Source: Gammaproteobacteria bacterium (lineage in GTDB: Bacteria > Pseudomonadota > Gammaproteobacteria > Steroidobacterales > XN24). Taken from it: a stretch of DNA of 41,781 nt. Shown here one piece after another: positions 25,107 to 32,742 of this stretch (position 1 is its first letter; each line of letters starts with the position of its first letter). A program made the position numbers and the translations under genes. The notes under the pieces were generated by a model. That model did no database searches, had not been told where the DNA came from, and was given only the letters and a program-made list of their open reading frames with translations. Location of the stretch: assembly GCA_020341735.1 (NCBI GenBank), contig CP070833.1, forward strand, positions 2,714,612 through 2,756,392, in the 5' to 3' direction.

Positions 25107-25739
25107 ATGTTAGGGCGATCGTGTCAGCTCTGGTCAGTGGGCTATTTGGCGTTGCTCTGGGGGGCAGGCGTTGTCCCGGGGGCACATGCAGCGGACCCTT
25201 CTTTCGACTGTCAGTCGGTGCCGGAGGGCGGTATCGAATCGCTGGTTTGTGCAGACGACACCCTGTCCGACCTCGATCGAAAGCTGGCCGAAGTCTATTC
25301 GTCGGCCACTGCCAGGGCGCACAACGAGCACCCGCCAGTGCTCAGGGCCGAACAGCGCGGCTGGATCAAGGGACGGGACGATTGCTGGAAGGCAGCCAAT
25401 GAAGGGGACTGTGTCGCGCAGGCATATATGACGCGAATCGCCGAACTGCAGGCACGTTACGCGCTGGTCGAAGCGGACGAGCCGGTCTTCTACAGCTGCG
25501 ACGGTAATCCCGCCAAGGAAGTCGTCGCAACGGTCTTCCACACCGAGCCGTCGACACTTATCGCGGAATTCGGCGACCAGGTCTCGCTGATGTTCCGTCA
25601 GGACAGCGCCGGCCTGACGACTTACCAGGGGCGGAACGAATCCCTCCGGCAGGATGGAGCGCAGGCGTTGATCGTCTGGGGCTATGGAAGTACGGAGATG
25701 CGCTGTGTGCGCCGCAACCCGGCGACGAAGCCGGAATAG
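25107..25739 (+). CDS. secreted LprI/MliC-type lysozyme inhibitor
   Basis: The 210-residue protein has a signal peptide ending AHA-A. An LprI N-terminal domain follows (about 33-115: SLVCADDTLSDLDRKLAEVYSSA, QRGWIKGRDDCW), with four Cys in the expected places. A MliC domain (about 130-202) ends the protein: FYSCDGN, EFGDQVSLMFRQ, YQGRNESLRQDGAQALIVWG and a closing Cys in EMRC. MliC proteins block C-type lysozyme in the periplasm. The combination is a common annotation for envelope defence. A GAGGAG precedes ATG 25107. Confidence 0.82.
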   Translation: MLGRSCQLWSVGYLALLWGAGVVPGAHAADPSFDCQSVPEGGIESLVCADDTLSDLDRKLAEVYSSATARAHNEHPPVLRAEQRGWIKGRDDCWKAANEGDCVAQAYMTRIAELQARYALVEADEPVFYSCDGNPAKEVVATVFHTEPSTLIAEFGDQVSLMFRQDSAGLTTYQGRNESLRQDGAQALIVWGYGSTEMRCVRRNPATKPE

Positions 25740-25768
25740 ATTCGACGCGCGTGGGTCAGGAGACGCAC

Positions 25769-26017
25769 ATGGGATTTGGTGACTACATTCGCACGTCCTC
25801 GAAAGTGGTATTGGCCGTCTCGCTGGCCGCGGGACTCCTGCTGGGTTTACTGGTCCTGCTGGCGGGCGAGGGGGACGTGAATCTCGCTCTGGAGATCGAG
25901 TCACGTAACGACGCAATCTGGATCCTCGTCGGCCTGCCACTGATAGCGCTCCTGACGTCGTTGCTACTGACGCCCCTTTCTTACCTGCTATATCGGCTGA
26001 TCTTTCGAGGAGGTTAA
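25769..26017 (+). CDS. small two-helix membrane protein
   Basis: The 82-residue protein has two membrane helices (about 14-34 and 47-73) with a short acidic loop between them (GEGDVNLALEIESRND). AGGAGA lies before ATG 25769; the longer GTG start 18 bases upstream lacks a site. No family is recognised. It lies 29 bases after the lysozyme inhibitor and four bases before the next gene, so all three are probably transcribed together. Confidence 0.6.
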   Translation: MGFGDYIRTSSKVVLAVSLAAGLLLGLLVLLAGEGDVNLALEIESRNDAIWILVGLPLIALLTSLLLTPLSYLLYRLIFRGG

Positions 26018-26021
26018 GCCA

Positions 26022-26471
26022 TTGATTCAAAATGCCTTTCCAGTCCGACGACTCAATCGTCAATTTGTTCGGCGCTGGTTGGCCGGCCTGGCCATCACCG
26101 GAATCCTGGCAGGCCCACCGAATCCGGTGTTGGCCGGCGGTGACCATGACTCTGCCAACCGGGTCGTACACGTGGTGCTGATCTGGCTGAAGGATCCGGG
26201 TAACCCGCAGCACCGGCGCGAGATCATCGAGGCCGGACTGGCGTTCACGGAAATTCCCGGCGTTATCGAAGTCCGCGTCGGCGAGTCACTCGACAGCGAT
26301 CGCGATGTCGTCGATGACAGCTTCGACGTTGGTATGTACATGACCTTCGCAAGCGTCAAGGAAATGAACGCCTATCTCGCCAATCCGGCCCACGTCGAAG
26401 CCGTCCGGGAAACACTGGGCCCGATCACGGATCACTACGTGGTTTACGACTTCATCGCTGCCGGGAACTGA
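26022..26471 (+). CDS. exported Dabb-domain protein
   Basis: The 149-residue protein has a signal peptide (RRLNRQFVRRWLAGLAITG, cleavage near VLA-G) and a Dabb alpha-beta barrel domain. Domain marks are VVHVVLIWLKDPGN, IPGVIEVRVGES, SFDVGMYMTFASVKEMNAYLANPAHVEAV and ITDHYVVYDF. Dabb proteins dimerise and include stress-responsive proteins and a few cyclases. Most are cytoplasmic, so export is notable. The start is TTG, supported by a perfect AGGAGG eight bases upstream and the lack of another in-frame start. The Arg-Arg is not followed by a Tat-type core. Confidence 0.78.
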   Translation: MIQNAFPVRRLNRQFVRRWLAGLAITGILAGPPNPVLAGGDHDSANRVVHVVLIWLKDPGNPQHRREIIEAGLAFTEIPGVIEVRVGESLDSDRDVVDDSFDVGMYMTFASVKEMNAYLANPAHVEAVRETLGPITDHYVVYDFIAAGN

Positions 26472-26533
26472 TCGGGTTCCCGGCCTGCTCCTGCGGTAAG
26501 CTTGTAATCCTTCAACGGTCAGGCTTGCCAATA

Positions 26534-27040
26534 ATGAAAATCGACATACGTCATGCTGAGCCCGGCGACTACGAAGCCCTCAGAGAAATCCACTCCCAAC
26601 CCAAGGTGGTCAGAGGCACAATGATGTTGCCCTTTCCGTCTGTCGAGTCGTGGAAGAAGCGCCTGGCGGAGAAGCCGACGAGCCTGTATTGCCTCGTCGC
26701 GTGCGTCGATGACGAGCTCGTCGGCACCTTATCGCTCAAGCACGAGACGCACCCCCGTCGACGTCACGCCGGCTACGTCGGGATGAGTGTTCATGACTTG
26801 TGGCAGGGACGCGGTATCGGAAGCGCGCTGATGGAGGCGGTGATCGAACTCGCAGACAACTGGCTGAGCCTCTCGCGGCTGGAGCTGAATGTCTATACGG
26901 ATAACGACGCGGCGATCCATCTGTATGAGAAGCACGGTTTCGAGATAGAAGGCACGCTGAGAGACTATGCTTTTCGCGACGGTGGTTTCGTGGACTCGTA
27001 TGCCATGGCGCGCATCAGGACACCGTCCGGCGCTGATTGA
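26534..27040 (+). CDS. GNAT acetyltransferase, YhhY/AaaT-like
   Basis: The 168-residue protein follows E. coli YhhY closely along its length: IRHAEPGDYEALREIHSQP, YCLVACVDDELVGTLSL, GMSVHDLWQGRGIGSALM (acetyl-CoA pyrophosphate loop) and YEKHGFEIEGTLRDYAFRDGGFVDSYAMAR. YhhY/AaaT acetylates the amino group of some amino acids such as Phe and Met. Residues after IEGT are well conserved, so a similar activity is plausible. ATG 26534 is chosen over a TTG nine bases earlier. A GGTGGGC/GCCCGCC stem (27044-27061) follows the gene but has no T run. Confidence 0.82.
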   Translation: MKIDIRHAEPGDYEALREIHSQPKVVRGTMMLPFPSVESWKKRLAEKPTSLYCLVACVDDELVGTLSLKHETHPRRRHAGYVGMSVHDLWQGRGIGSALMEAVIELADNWLSLSRLELNVYTDNDAAIHLYEKHGFEIEGTLRDYAFRDGGFVDSYAMARIRTPSGAD

Positions 27041-27088
27041 GCGGGTGGGCTCCTGCCCGCCGGAGAATCCGTTCGGAGAGTGGACGAC

Positions 27089-27715
27089 ATGAACCGTAAG
27101 ACGATCGGCATCGTCCTGTTCGACGATGTGGAAGTGCTGGACTTCTGCGGACCATTCGAGGTCTTCTCCGTCGCCCGTGTGGATGAGTCACACCGACGGG
27201 AAGACGCGTCGCCTTTCGAGGTCCTGCTGGTCGCAGAGAACGCCGGGCCGGTGCGGACTTCGGGCAACATGCAGGTTCTCCCGCACGTCAGCTTCGACGA
27301 CTGCCCGCAACTGGACATCATCGTCGTACCCGGCGGGTGGGGCACCCGGATCGAGATCGACAACCAGATCATGCTGTCCTTCGTACGCTGTCAGGCGAAA
27401 CGCGCGGCCCTGGTCACGTCCGTTTGCACCGGCTCACTGGTCCTCGGCAAGGCCGGTTTGCTGGATGGTCTTCGCGCCACGACCCATTGGCAGGCGCTGG
27501 ATCTGATGACGGAACTCCTCCCGACGGTGGAGGTGGATCGAGGGCGACACGTCGTGGAAGACGGCAGTGTCCTGACTTCCGCCGGCATATCGGCCGGCAT
27601 TGACTTGGCGCTGCGCGTCGTCGCCAGGGAATGCGGTGAAGGGGTCGCAAGAGCAACGGCCCGTTACATGGAGTATCCGTACCCCGACAGCGACGACCGA
27701 CGGATTCATCTGTAA
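27089..27715 (+). CDS. DJ-1/PfpI family protein
   Basis: The 208-residue protein has the DJ-1/PfpI flavodoxin-like fold: GIVLFDDVEVLDFCGPFEVFS at the start, DIIVVPGGWGTR, and the nucleophile elbow TSVCTGSLVLGKAGLLDG with its reactive Cys, followed by ATTHWQALDLM. The last features match the isonitrile hydratase (InhA) and AraC-partner branch more than the glyoxalase branch. There is no DNA-binding domain. GGAGAG nine bases before ATG 27089 supports the start over the GTG at 27080. Actual activity is uncertain. Confidence 0.84.
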   Translation: MNRKTIGIVLFDDVEVLDFCGPFEVFSVARVDESHRREDASPFEVLLVAENAGPVRTSGNMQVLPHVSFDDCPQLDIIVVPGGWGTRIEIDNQIMLSFVRCQAKRAALVTSVCTGSLVLGKAGLLDGLRATTHWQALDLMTELLPTVEVDRGRHVVEDGSVLTSAGISAGIDLALRVVARECGEGVARATARYMEYPYPDSDDRRIHL

Positions 27716-27735
27716 TACCAACAGGGAGGGAGAAT

Positions 27736-27933
27736 ATGCCCATCATCCAGTGTGACATCCGCGAGGGCAGGTCAGCAGAGCAGAAACAGGCGATGGCCGC
27801 GGCTATCACCAGGGCTGTGCACGAGACTATCGGCGCGCCGACCGAATACATCTACGTTCTGATCCGCGAAACGCCTGGGTCGCATCACGTCAAGGCAGGC
27901 CACGCCCTGCCCGAGTATGGCGGCGATGGCTAG
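27736..27933 (+). CDS. 4-oxalocrotonate tautomerase family protein
   Basis: The 65-residue protein starts Met-Pro, and Pro becomes the N-terminal catalytic base once Met is removed. IREGRSAEQKQAMAAAITRAVHETIG is the typical helix, and YIYVLIRETP is the second strand. Such proteins form hexamers and tautomerise dienols or dehalogenate. A strong AGGGAGG site precedes the start, 20 bases after the DJ-1/PfpI stop, so the two are likely one transcript. A short ACGACG-CGAA-CGTCGT hairpin follows at 27943-27958. Confidence 0.86.
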   Translation: MPIIQCDIREGRSAEQKQAMAAAITRAVHETIGAPTEYIYVLIRETPGSHHVKAGHALPEYGGDG

Positions 27934-28029
27934 GGCCGCCCCACGACGCGAACGTCGTAGACGCCGGTTGCGAGTGCTCCGGGACCTGTGAGGCTCGGGG
28001 AGTCTGACAGAGAAACCGGGGGCTGCATC

Positions 28030-28518
28030 GTGACATTCCTGCTCGTTGTGCTGACCGTGCTCTGGACCACGGCCCGGCACGAGGGAAGCCACGCACTCGC
28101 GATCTGGCTACAGGGCGGCGACATCGAGGACATGGCTTTGTTGCCGGGCATACATCCGGAAGCGGGCTTTTACTTTGGTTACGTCATCCACAGCGGCGAT
28201 ACCACCTGGCTCGTGGACGCGGCTCCTTATCTCTCGGACCTCGCACTGCTCATCTGTATCCTCCTGATGACCCGGTTGAGCGTTGATTGGAGGCGATACA
28301 GGACGGTGGTCCTGTACTTAGGCGTAATCTCGCCGATGGTGAATCTGATCTACGGATATCAGGGCGGGCTATGGCGGCCGGCGACCGACGTGGCAGGCCT
28401 TCTCGCGGTATTACCGGCGCCGCTGGTCCACCTTTACTTTGCTGCCGCCTTTGGCTTGGCACTCTACCTGCTGCGCTGGCTCAGACGCATCCGGCGTACG
28501 CTGCCCGAACGCGCGTGA
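28030..28518 (+). CDS. membrane protein with an HExxH motif
   Basis: The 162-residue protein has about four membrane helices. The first (VTFLLVVLTVLWTTA) runs straight into RHEGSHALAIWLQGG. HEGSH fits the HExxH zinc motif in the position it has in M50-like intramembrane proteases. A later helix contains RPATDVAGLLAVLP, whose Asp could be the third ligand, as in M50 enzymes. The family is otherwise not recognised. GTG 28030 has a GGGGG upstream; an in-frame GTG at 27988 would add 14 polar residues. Protease activity is inference. Confidence 0.65.
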   Translation: MTFLLVVLTVLWTTARHEGSHALAIWLQGGDIEDMALLPGIHPEAGFYFGYVIHSGDTTWLVDAAPYLSDLALLICILLMTRLSVDWRRYRTVVLYLGVISPMVNLIYGYQGGLWRPATDVAGLLAVLPAPLVHLYFAAAFGLALYLLRWLRRIRRTLPERA

Positions 28519-28569
28519 CCCTGTGCTGCAGCCGGGCGGCCGACCGGAGGACAGTCACGCCGCGGAGGC

Positions 28570-28589
28570 GTATTCTCACTCGAGAATAC
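28570..28589. promoter_or_regulatory. 8-bp inverted repeat, possible operator before the VOC gene
   Basis: GTATTCTC and GAGAATAC are exact inverse complements around ACTC. The element lies in the 112-base gap before the VOC gene, 41 bases from its start, and is more A/T-rich than its surroundings. Size and symmetry suit a dimeric repressor. An mRNA hairpin is the alternative. No regulator gene is adjacent. Confidence 0.5.
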
Positions 28590-28630
28590 AGCGCTCGGGA
28601 TGCGGCGCGACACCGGACACGAGGTGCAAA

Positions 28631-29014
28631 ATGGCGAAGGTAGTCGGCATTGGCGGAATTTTCTTCAAGACCGAGGACCCACAGGCTCTTGCGGCCTGGT
28701 ATCGGGACTGGCTCGGCGTCCCCATAGATGAAACCTACGGCGGCTCCAGTTTCATGCCGGGGGCGATGCCAGCCGGCGGCTATACGGTCTGGGCTCCATT
28801 CCAGGCATCTACTTCCTACTTCGACCCCTCCACACGTACTTTCATGATGAATCTGGTGGTCGACGACCTGGATGGCGCACTGGCTCAGGTAAGCGAAGGT
28901 GGTGGCCAGGTCGTCGGAGACGTAGAGGAATACGATTATGGCCGCTTCGGTTGGTTCATGGATCCCGACGGTAACAAGGTGGAGCTCTGGGAGCCCCGTG
29001 CGACGAATACCTGA
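28631..29014 (+). CDS. VOC (glyoxalase-like) family protein
   Basis: The 127-residue protein has two beta-alpha-beta modules of the vicinal-oxygen-chelate fold: GIGGIFFKTEDPQALAAWYRDWLGVP and MMNLVVDDLDGALAQVSEGGG, with the closing FGWFMDPDGNKVELWEP. The final Glu is the usual metal ligand, but the first metal His position is not evident. Relatives include glyoxalase, bleomycin-binding and fosfomycin-modifying proteins. GAGG before ATG 28631 fixes the start. An inverted repeat lies upstream, and a methyltransferase gene follows 15 bases later. Confidence 0.84.
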   Translation: MAKVVGIGGIFFKTEDPQALAAWYRDWLGVPIDETYGGSSFMPGAMPAGGYTVWAPFQASTSYFDPSTRTFMMNLVVDDLDGALAQVSEGGGQVVGDVEEYDYGRFGWFMDPDGNKVELWEPRATNT

Positions 29015-29029
29015 GAATCTGCATTCCGG

Positions 29030-29788
29030 ATGCCGAACGAACCATTGACTGACAGGGCGCGCTTTTCCCGAATCGCGCACCGAAAGCTCCCCTGGGCCGC
29101 CCCGGTCGCACCCTCTGCAGTTGCGCGCCTCATGGAAGTACTCGAACTTTCCTCGGAGTGTTCGGTGCTGGATGTCGGCTGCGGTCGCGGTGCGCTCCTG
29201 ATGAACATCGTGGAGAAGTCAGGCGGCAGAGGCATCGGCATCGACATTGATGCCGACTCCATCCATGCTGCGAGCGCGGATGCGAGCACACGCGCCCTAT
29301 CCCGACGGGTTTCTTTCCGCATCTGCTCCGCCGAGGAATTTAGCGCCGATGCGAGATTTGATCTCGCGTGCTGTGTCGGCGCCTCCCATGCCTGCGGCGG
29401 CTTTCGTGAAGCGCTGGAGTACCTGCTCGAACGTTCGGCGTCTGATGGCTACCTGCTATGCGGGGAAGGATTCTGGCGCCGGACACCGGATCCAGAGTAC
29501 CTGGCTCACATCGGCGCCAGCGCAGAAGAGATGGGCAGCCACCAGGACAACATCGAGATCGCTGCATCGCTCGACCTGTCCCCCGCATGGTGCATGGTGA
29601 CAACCGACCAGACCTGGGACGAGTACGAGGGCCTCTATCGGCTCGCCATGCTCGACTATCTCCGCCGCCATCCTCATGACCCTGATCATGACGCCTTCAT
29701 GGAACGTAGCGAACACTGGTATCGGGGTTATCTGAAATGGGGAAGGGAAACGATGGGTTTCGCGATGTATCTGTTTCATCGGCGTTAG
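29030..29788 (+). CDS. class I SAM-dependent methyltransferase
   Basis: The 252-residue protein binds S-adenosylmethionine through VLDVGCGRGALL (motif I, about 46-57), GIGIDIDADSI (acidic loop), and FDLACCVGASHACGGF (motif IV region). The C-terminal half has Trp/Tyr-rich segments (WYRGYLKWGRETMGFAMYLF) that suit a small-molecule substrate. The target is unknown. It follows the VOC gene by 15 bases with a weak ribosome site, so coupling is likely. Confidence 0.83.
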   Translation: MPNEPLTDRARFSRIAHRKLPWAAPVAPSAVARLMEVLELSSECSVLDVGCGRGALLMNIVEKSGGRGIGIDIDADSIHAASADASTRALSRRVSFRICSAEEFSADARFDLACCVGASHACGGFREALEYLLERSASDGYLLCGEGFWRRTPDPEYLAHIGASAEEMGSHQDNIEIAASLDLSPAWCMVTTDQTWDEYEGLYRLAMLDYLRRHPHDPDHDAFMERSEHWYRGYLKWGRETMGFAMYLFHRR

Positions 29789-29884
29789 GCTCGCTGCCGT
29801 GTACGACTCCCGGACAATCCGAACACAGGGCGCGTTCTACCGGCCAGGAGCCGTCTCGGATCGTCTACCGCATCCACGACAGTC

Positions 29885-30439
29885 TTGATCGACCCGGCAT
29901 TCACAACGCTACCTTCGCCCCGGCTGCAGATTCGGCGATTCCGTCGCGCGGATGCGCGATGGTTGGCGGGATATCGAAACGATCCGGAAATCGCACGCTA
30001 TCAGGGTTGGGATACGCCCTACTCCACGGCGGATGCGAATGCCTTCATCGATTCCCTGTTTGACCGTCATCCCGGTGAGCCCGGCTGCTGGTATCAGTTC
30101 GCCGTAACCCTTGCGCAATCAGGCCGCCTGATAGGTGACTGTGCCCTTTGTCCGGCAGCCGACGGATCCTCTCTCGCGGAGTTGGGATTTACCTTCGCGC
30201 GTGTCTTCCATGGCTCGGGCTATGCCCGGGAAGCCGTCGGTACGATCCTGCACTATGCGAGACAGCAACTGCGATTGCGCAGTTTTCTCGCCATCACAGA
30301 TCGACGCAACGAGGCTGCCCGACGCCTGCTGGAGACACTGGAATTCGAAGAATCTGCAGATCGGGATATTATTCCGCCCAGCGGTAAGCTCCGCGAACAG
30401 GAGGTGCTGTTCGTGTTGGGGAAAAATGCCGGATCGTGA
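29885..30439 (+). CDS. GNAT acetyltransferase, RimJ/RimL-like
   Basis: The 184-residue protein has the RimJ/RimL layout: SPRLQIRRFRRADARWLAGYRNDPEIARYQGWDTPYS, then LIGDCALCPAADGSSLAELGFTFARVFHGSGYAREAVGTIL (acetyl-CoA loop) and NEAARRLLETLEFEE. It would acetylate a protein N-terminus or small amine. The only in-frame start is TTG 29885 with no clear ribosome site, so the true start is uncertain. Its stop overlaps the first codon of a decayed second GNAT. Confidence 0.78.
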   Translation: MIDPAFTTLPSPRLQIRRFRRADARWLAGYRNDPEIARYQGWDTPYSTADANAFIDSLFDRHPGEPGCWYQFAVTLAQSGRLIGDCALCPAADGSSLAELGFTFARVFHGSGYAREAVGTILHYARQQLRLRSFLAITDRRNEAARRLLETLEFEESADRDIIPPSGKLREQEVLFVLGKNAGS

Positions 30440-30683
30440 CCGGACACTCGGTGCGGCTGCCCGGGATAGACCTGGAACTCCCGTCGAAGCGCCATGCCGC
30501 GGCGTTCATCGCGGCCGTAAAAAGGAGCCGGCAACGGCACAGGGGCTGGGTGAACCCGCCGGACACCCGCGCCGGCGCTTCAGATGGGAGGGTGTCAGCC
30601 TCCGCTATCTGGATATCGGCGGCCGCTGGCGGGATCGTGAGCGCTGGGCCATCACGCGGGAAGAACTGGCGGGGGGCCGGTAG
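30436..30683 (+). pseudogene. GNAT acetyltransferase remnant with internal deletion
   Basis: Two pieces of one RimJ-type acetyltransferase are left. The N-terminal piece, in the frame of GTG 30436, reads IDLELPSKRHAAAFIAAVKRSR and HRGWVNPPDTR, a normal RimJ start. About 30565 onward, in the -1 frame, the sequence gives FRWEGVSLRYLDIGGRWRDRERWAI, the normal end of this family, up to TAG 30683. About 100-120 central residues, including the acetyl-CoA loop, are missing, and the frames do not join. The product cannot be active. It is probably an old deletion of a cassette that once followed the upstream GNAT. Confidence 0.72.
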
Positions 30684-31130
30684 ATGAAAGTGGAACTCAG
30701 GCCAGTGACTCGGGACAACTGGCGGCAGTGTATCCGCCTGGAACTCGCGCCGGAGCAAAAACGGCACGTAGCCAGCAATGTGGGCTCCCTGGCGGAATCC
30801 AGGTTCGAGCCCCACTACGTGCCGACCGCCATTTACGCTGACGACGCGATGGTCGGCTTCATCATGTTCTGCCCGGACATCGATACTGATCAGGAAGGCC
30901 TGTTCTGGATCTTCCGCTTGATGATCGATCATCAACATCAGCGTAATGGTATCGGCCAACAGGCCCTGCAACTCGCGCTCCGGGAGATTGCCCGGCGAGG
31001 CGGACGCAGAGTCAAGATCTCCTACGTGCCTGACAACAAGATCGCCGCTATTCTCTACGAGCGGATCGGTTTCGAGGCAACGGGCGAGGTAGAGGACGGT
31101 GAGATCATCATGGCCATCGATCTGGACTGA
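30684..31130 (+). CDS. GNAT acetyltransferase, BltD/diamine acetyltransferase-like
   Basis: The 148-residue protein has the pattern of Bacillus BltD and related diamine/spermidine acetyltransferases: VTRDNWRQCIRLELAPEQKRHVASNVGSLAES, PTAIYADDAMVGFIMF, FRLMIDHQHQRNGIGQQAL (acetyl-CoA loop) and ILYERIGFEATGE. The substrate is probably a polyamine, by family only. ATG 30684 directly follows the stop of the GNAT remnant, with a run of G as the ribosome site. Confidence 0.82.
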   Translation: MKVELRPVTRDNWRQCIRLELAPEQKRHVASNVGSLAESRFEPHYVPTAIYADDAMVGFIMFCPDIDTDQEGLFWIFRLMIDHQHQRNGIGQQALQLALREIARRGGRRVKISYVPDNKIAAILYERIGFEATGEVEDGEIIMAIDLD

Positions 31131-31218
31131 CGGCACGCGCGATGATCGGCGCTGACGAGAGCACACCCATCGTCATCGAGGAACGGGTTCGGAGCCGGAC
31201 CGGGCTCCGTCATCAGCC

Positions 31219-31701
31219 ATGGTGAGTGCGCCAAAGGATGTACTCATCCGTCGTGCGATGCCGGGAGAGGCAGATCTGCTCAGCGAGCTCGCCATGCGTT
31301 CCAAGGCTCACTGGGGATACTCGGAGGAGTTTATGGACGCCTGCAGGCGGGAGCTGAGGTACGAAGCGCCGCACATCACGGCGAACCCCGTTTTCGTCAT
31401 TGAGGCCGATAGCAGGGTGGCAGGATTCTACTCAACCCGGCCCCTGTCACCGTCCAGTGTCGAACTCGACGGCCTGTTCGTGGAGCCGGAGTTCATCGGC
31501 ACAGGTCTGGGACGGCAGCTCGTGGCGCATGCCCGGCAGATCGCCATCGCTGCCGGCGCTACCACGATGGTTATCCAGGGCGACCCGAACGCCAGTTCAT
31601 TCTACCTTGCCATGGGAGCAGTACCTGCAGGGCAATGCGAGTCGCGGAGTGTCCCGGGCAGGCTTTTACCCGTGTTTCAGATCGATCTGACCAGCGGATG
31701 A
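31219..31701 (+). CDS. GNAT acetyltransferase
   Basis: The 160-residue protein has IRRAMPGEADLLSELAMRSKAHWGYS at its start, a strand pair FVIEADSRVAGFYS, then ELDGLFVEPEFIGTGLGRQLVAHARQIA (acetyl-CoA loop) and NASSFYLAMGAV. The substrate is unknown. The SKAHWGYSEEFMD motif recurs in a widespread uncharacterised GNAT branch. It is the last of the GNAT genes clustered between 29.9 and 31.7 kb. A short ACGTCGA/TCGACGT stem (31703-31722) follows its stop. Confidence 0.82.
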   Translation: MVSAPKDVLIRRAMPGEADLLSELAMRSKAHWGYSEEFMDACRRELRYEAPHITANPVFVIEADSRVAGFYSTRPLSPSSVELDGLFVEPEFIGTGLGRQLVAHARQIAIAAGATTMVIQGDPNASSFYLAMGAVPAGQCESRSVPGRLLPVFQIDLTSG

Positions 31702-31750
31702 AACGTCGACGTACTTCGACGTGGCACGCGTGGCCGCGCGGGTTCAGATC

Positions 31751-32328
31751 ATGAGCCTGATCGAATGTCTGGCGGTCCGGGCCTCGATCATTATCGGATT
31801 CGGAGTGACCCAGGTTGTGGCCGGTTTCTCGCGCATGGTCCATACGCGGCTTCAAAACGGGGTCTACTGGGTTCAGCTCGTGTGGGCTTTCGGAATCCTG
31901 ATGTGGATGATCGCATTCTGGTGGTTCACCTTCGCTCTGTCCGATGTCGAGACATGGACCTTCGGTCCTCACCTGTTCATCGTTCTGTACGCGACCCTGC
32001 TCTATACGCTGGCCGCCCTGTTATTCCCCCGCAATCCGCCGCCCGATCAGGACTATGAGGCGCATTTTTACGACAACAGGAAATGGTTTCTGGGACGCTA
32101 TTCGTGTTTGCAATTCTCGACCTGGCCGACTTCTGGATAAGAATACAAGCCGGGTCGGATATCGTCGGGCTGGCCCCTTGCCTGCTTCTCGTCGGGCCAG
32201 TACTGGTCCTGAGCGTGGGGGCCGGCTTGGTAAAGGGCCGGATTTTCCACGCGGGCTTTGCGATCATGTTCCTGGTGTGGGTGACGGTGTTCTCCTCCAT
32301 GAGCCTTGCTCCGATGAGTGAAGGCTGA
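31751..32328 (+). pseudogene. frameshifted membrane protein
   Basis: Two frames make one six-helix membrane protein of about 192 residues. The first runs from ATG 31751 (MSLIECLAVRASIIIG) to DYEAHFYDNRKWFLG near 32095. There the -1 frame continues with TLFVFAILDLADFWIRIQAG and ends GFAIMFLVWVTVFSSMSLAPMSEG at 32328. Staying in the first frame gives a short non-hydrophobic tail ending at 32140. One base seems lost near CTGGGACG (32090-32097), and no slippery heptamer is seen. It is either a recent pseudogene or a base error. The family is not known. Confidence 0.7.
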
Positions 32329-32334
32329 CTCGCA

Positions 32335-32351
32335 GTTGCGGATGCCGCAAC
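32335..32351. repeat. 7-bp stem-loop
   Basis: GTTGCGG, ATG and CCGCAAC form a perfect stem six bases after the frameshifted membrane gene. No T run follows. It may be an mRNA-end structure. Confidence 0.4.
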
Positions 32352-32394
32352 GCTGGCGTGGGGAGCACGGGACCGGAGTCGACGGGAGCAAGGG

Positions 32395-32739
32395 ATGGAG
32401 AAGATCCGAACTGGATTCGCTGTAGTGTACCGGTGGCGGCTGAAGCCGGGTGCTGAAGATTCATTCCAGGATGCCTGGGCGCGGACGACGCGGGCGATCT
32501 GCCGCGACCATGGCGGGCTCGGATCGCGATTGCATCGGGCTCAAGACGGTACCTGGCTGGCCTACGCGCAGTGGCCCGATCGTCAGGCATGGGAGGCGCT
32601 TCAGTCGCTGTCGGCCGCCGATCCGGGGGCCGCGAATCCGATGAGTGATTGCGTAGAGGAGCGCTTTCCTCCGCTGTTGCTGGAACCGGTCGCCGACCTG
32701 CTGGTGGCGGTGACGGGAACCGACCACAACGAGACCTAG
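32395..32739 (+). CDS. antibiotic biosynthesis monooxygenase-like protein
   Basis: The 114-residue protein shows the dimeric ferredoxin-like fold of ABM proteins: FAVVYRWRLKPGAEDSFQDAWARTTRAICRDHGGLGSRLH, then WLAYAQWPDRQAWEAL. Members act as cofactor-free monooxygenases, haem-degrading enzymes or simple binding proteins. No haem motif is seen. The site GGGAGCAAGGG lies before ATG 32395. The next gene starts three bases after its stop. Confidence 0.78.
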   Translation: MEKIRTGFAVVYRWRLKPGAEDSFQDAWARTTRAICRDHGGLGSRLHRAQDGTWLAYAQWPDRQAWEALQSLSAADPGAANPMSDCVEERFPPLLLEPVADLLVAVTGTDHNET

Positions 32740-32742
32740 TTG

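Noticed and set aside
32335..32351. GTTGCGG-ATG-CCGCAAC as an attC core
   Set aside because: The arm does not fit GTTRRRY and there is no second pair of arms; it is a simple hairpin.
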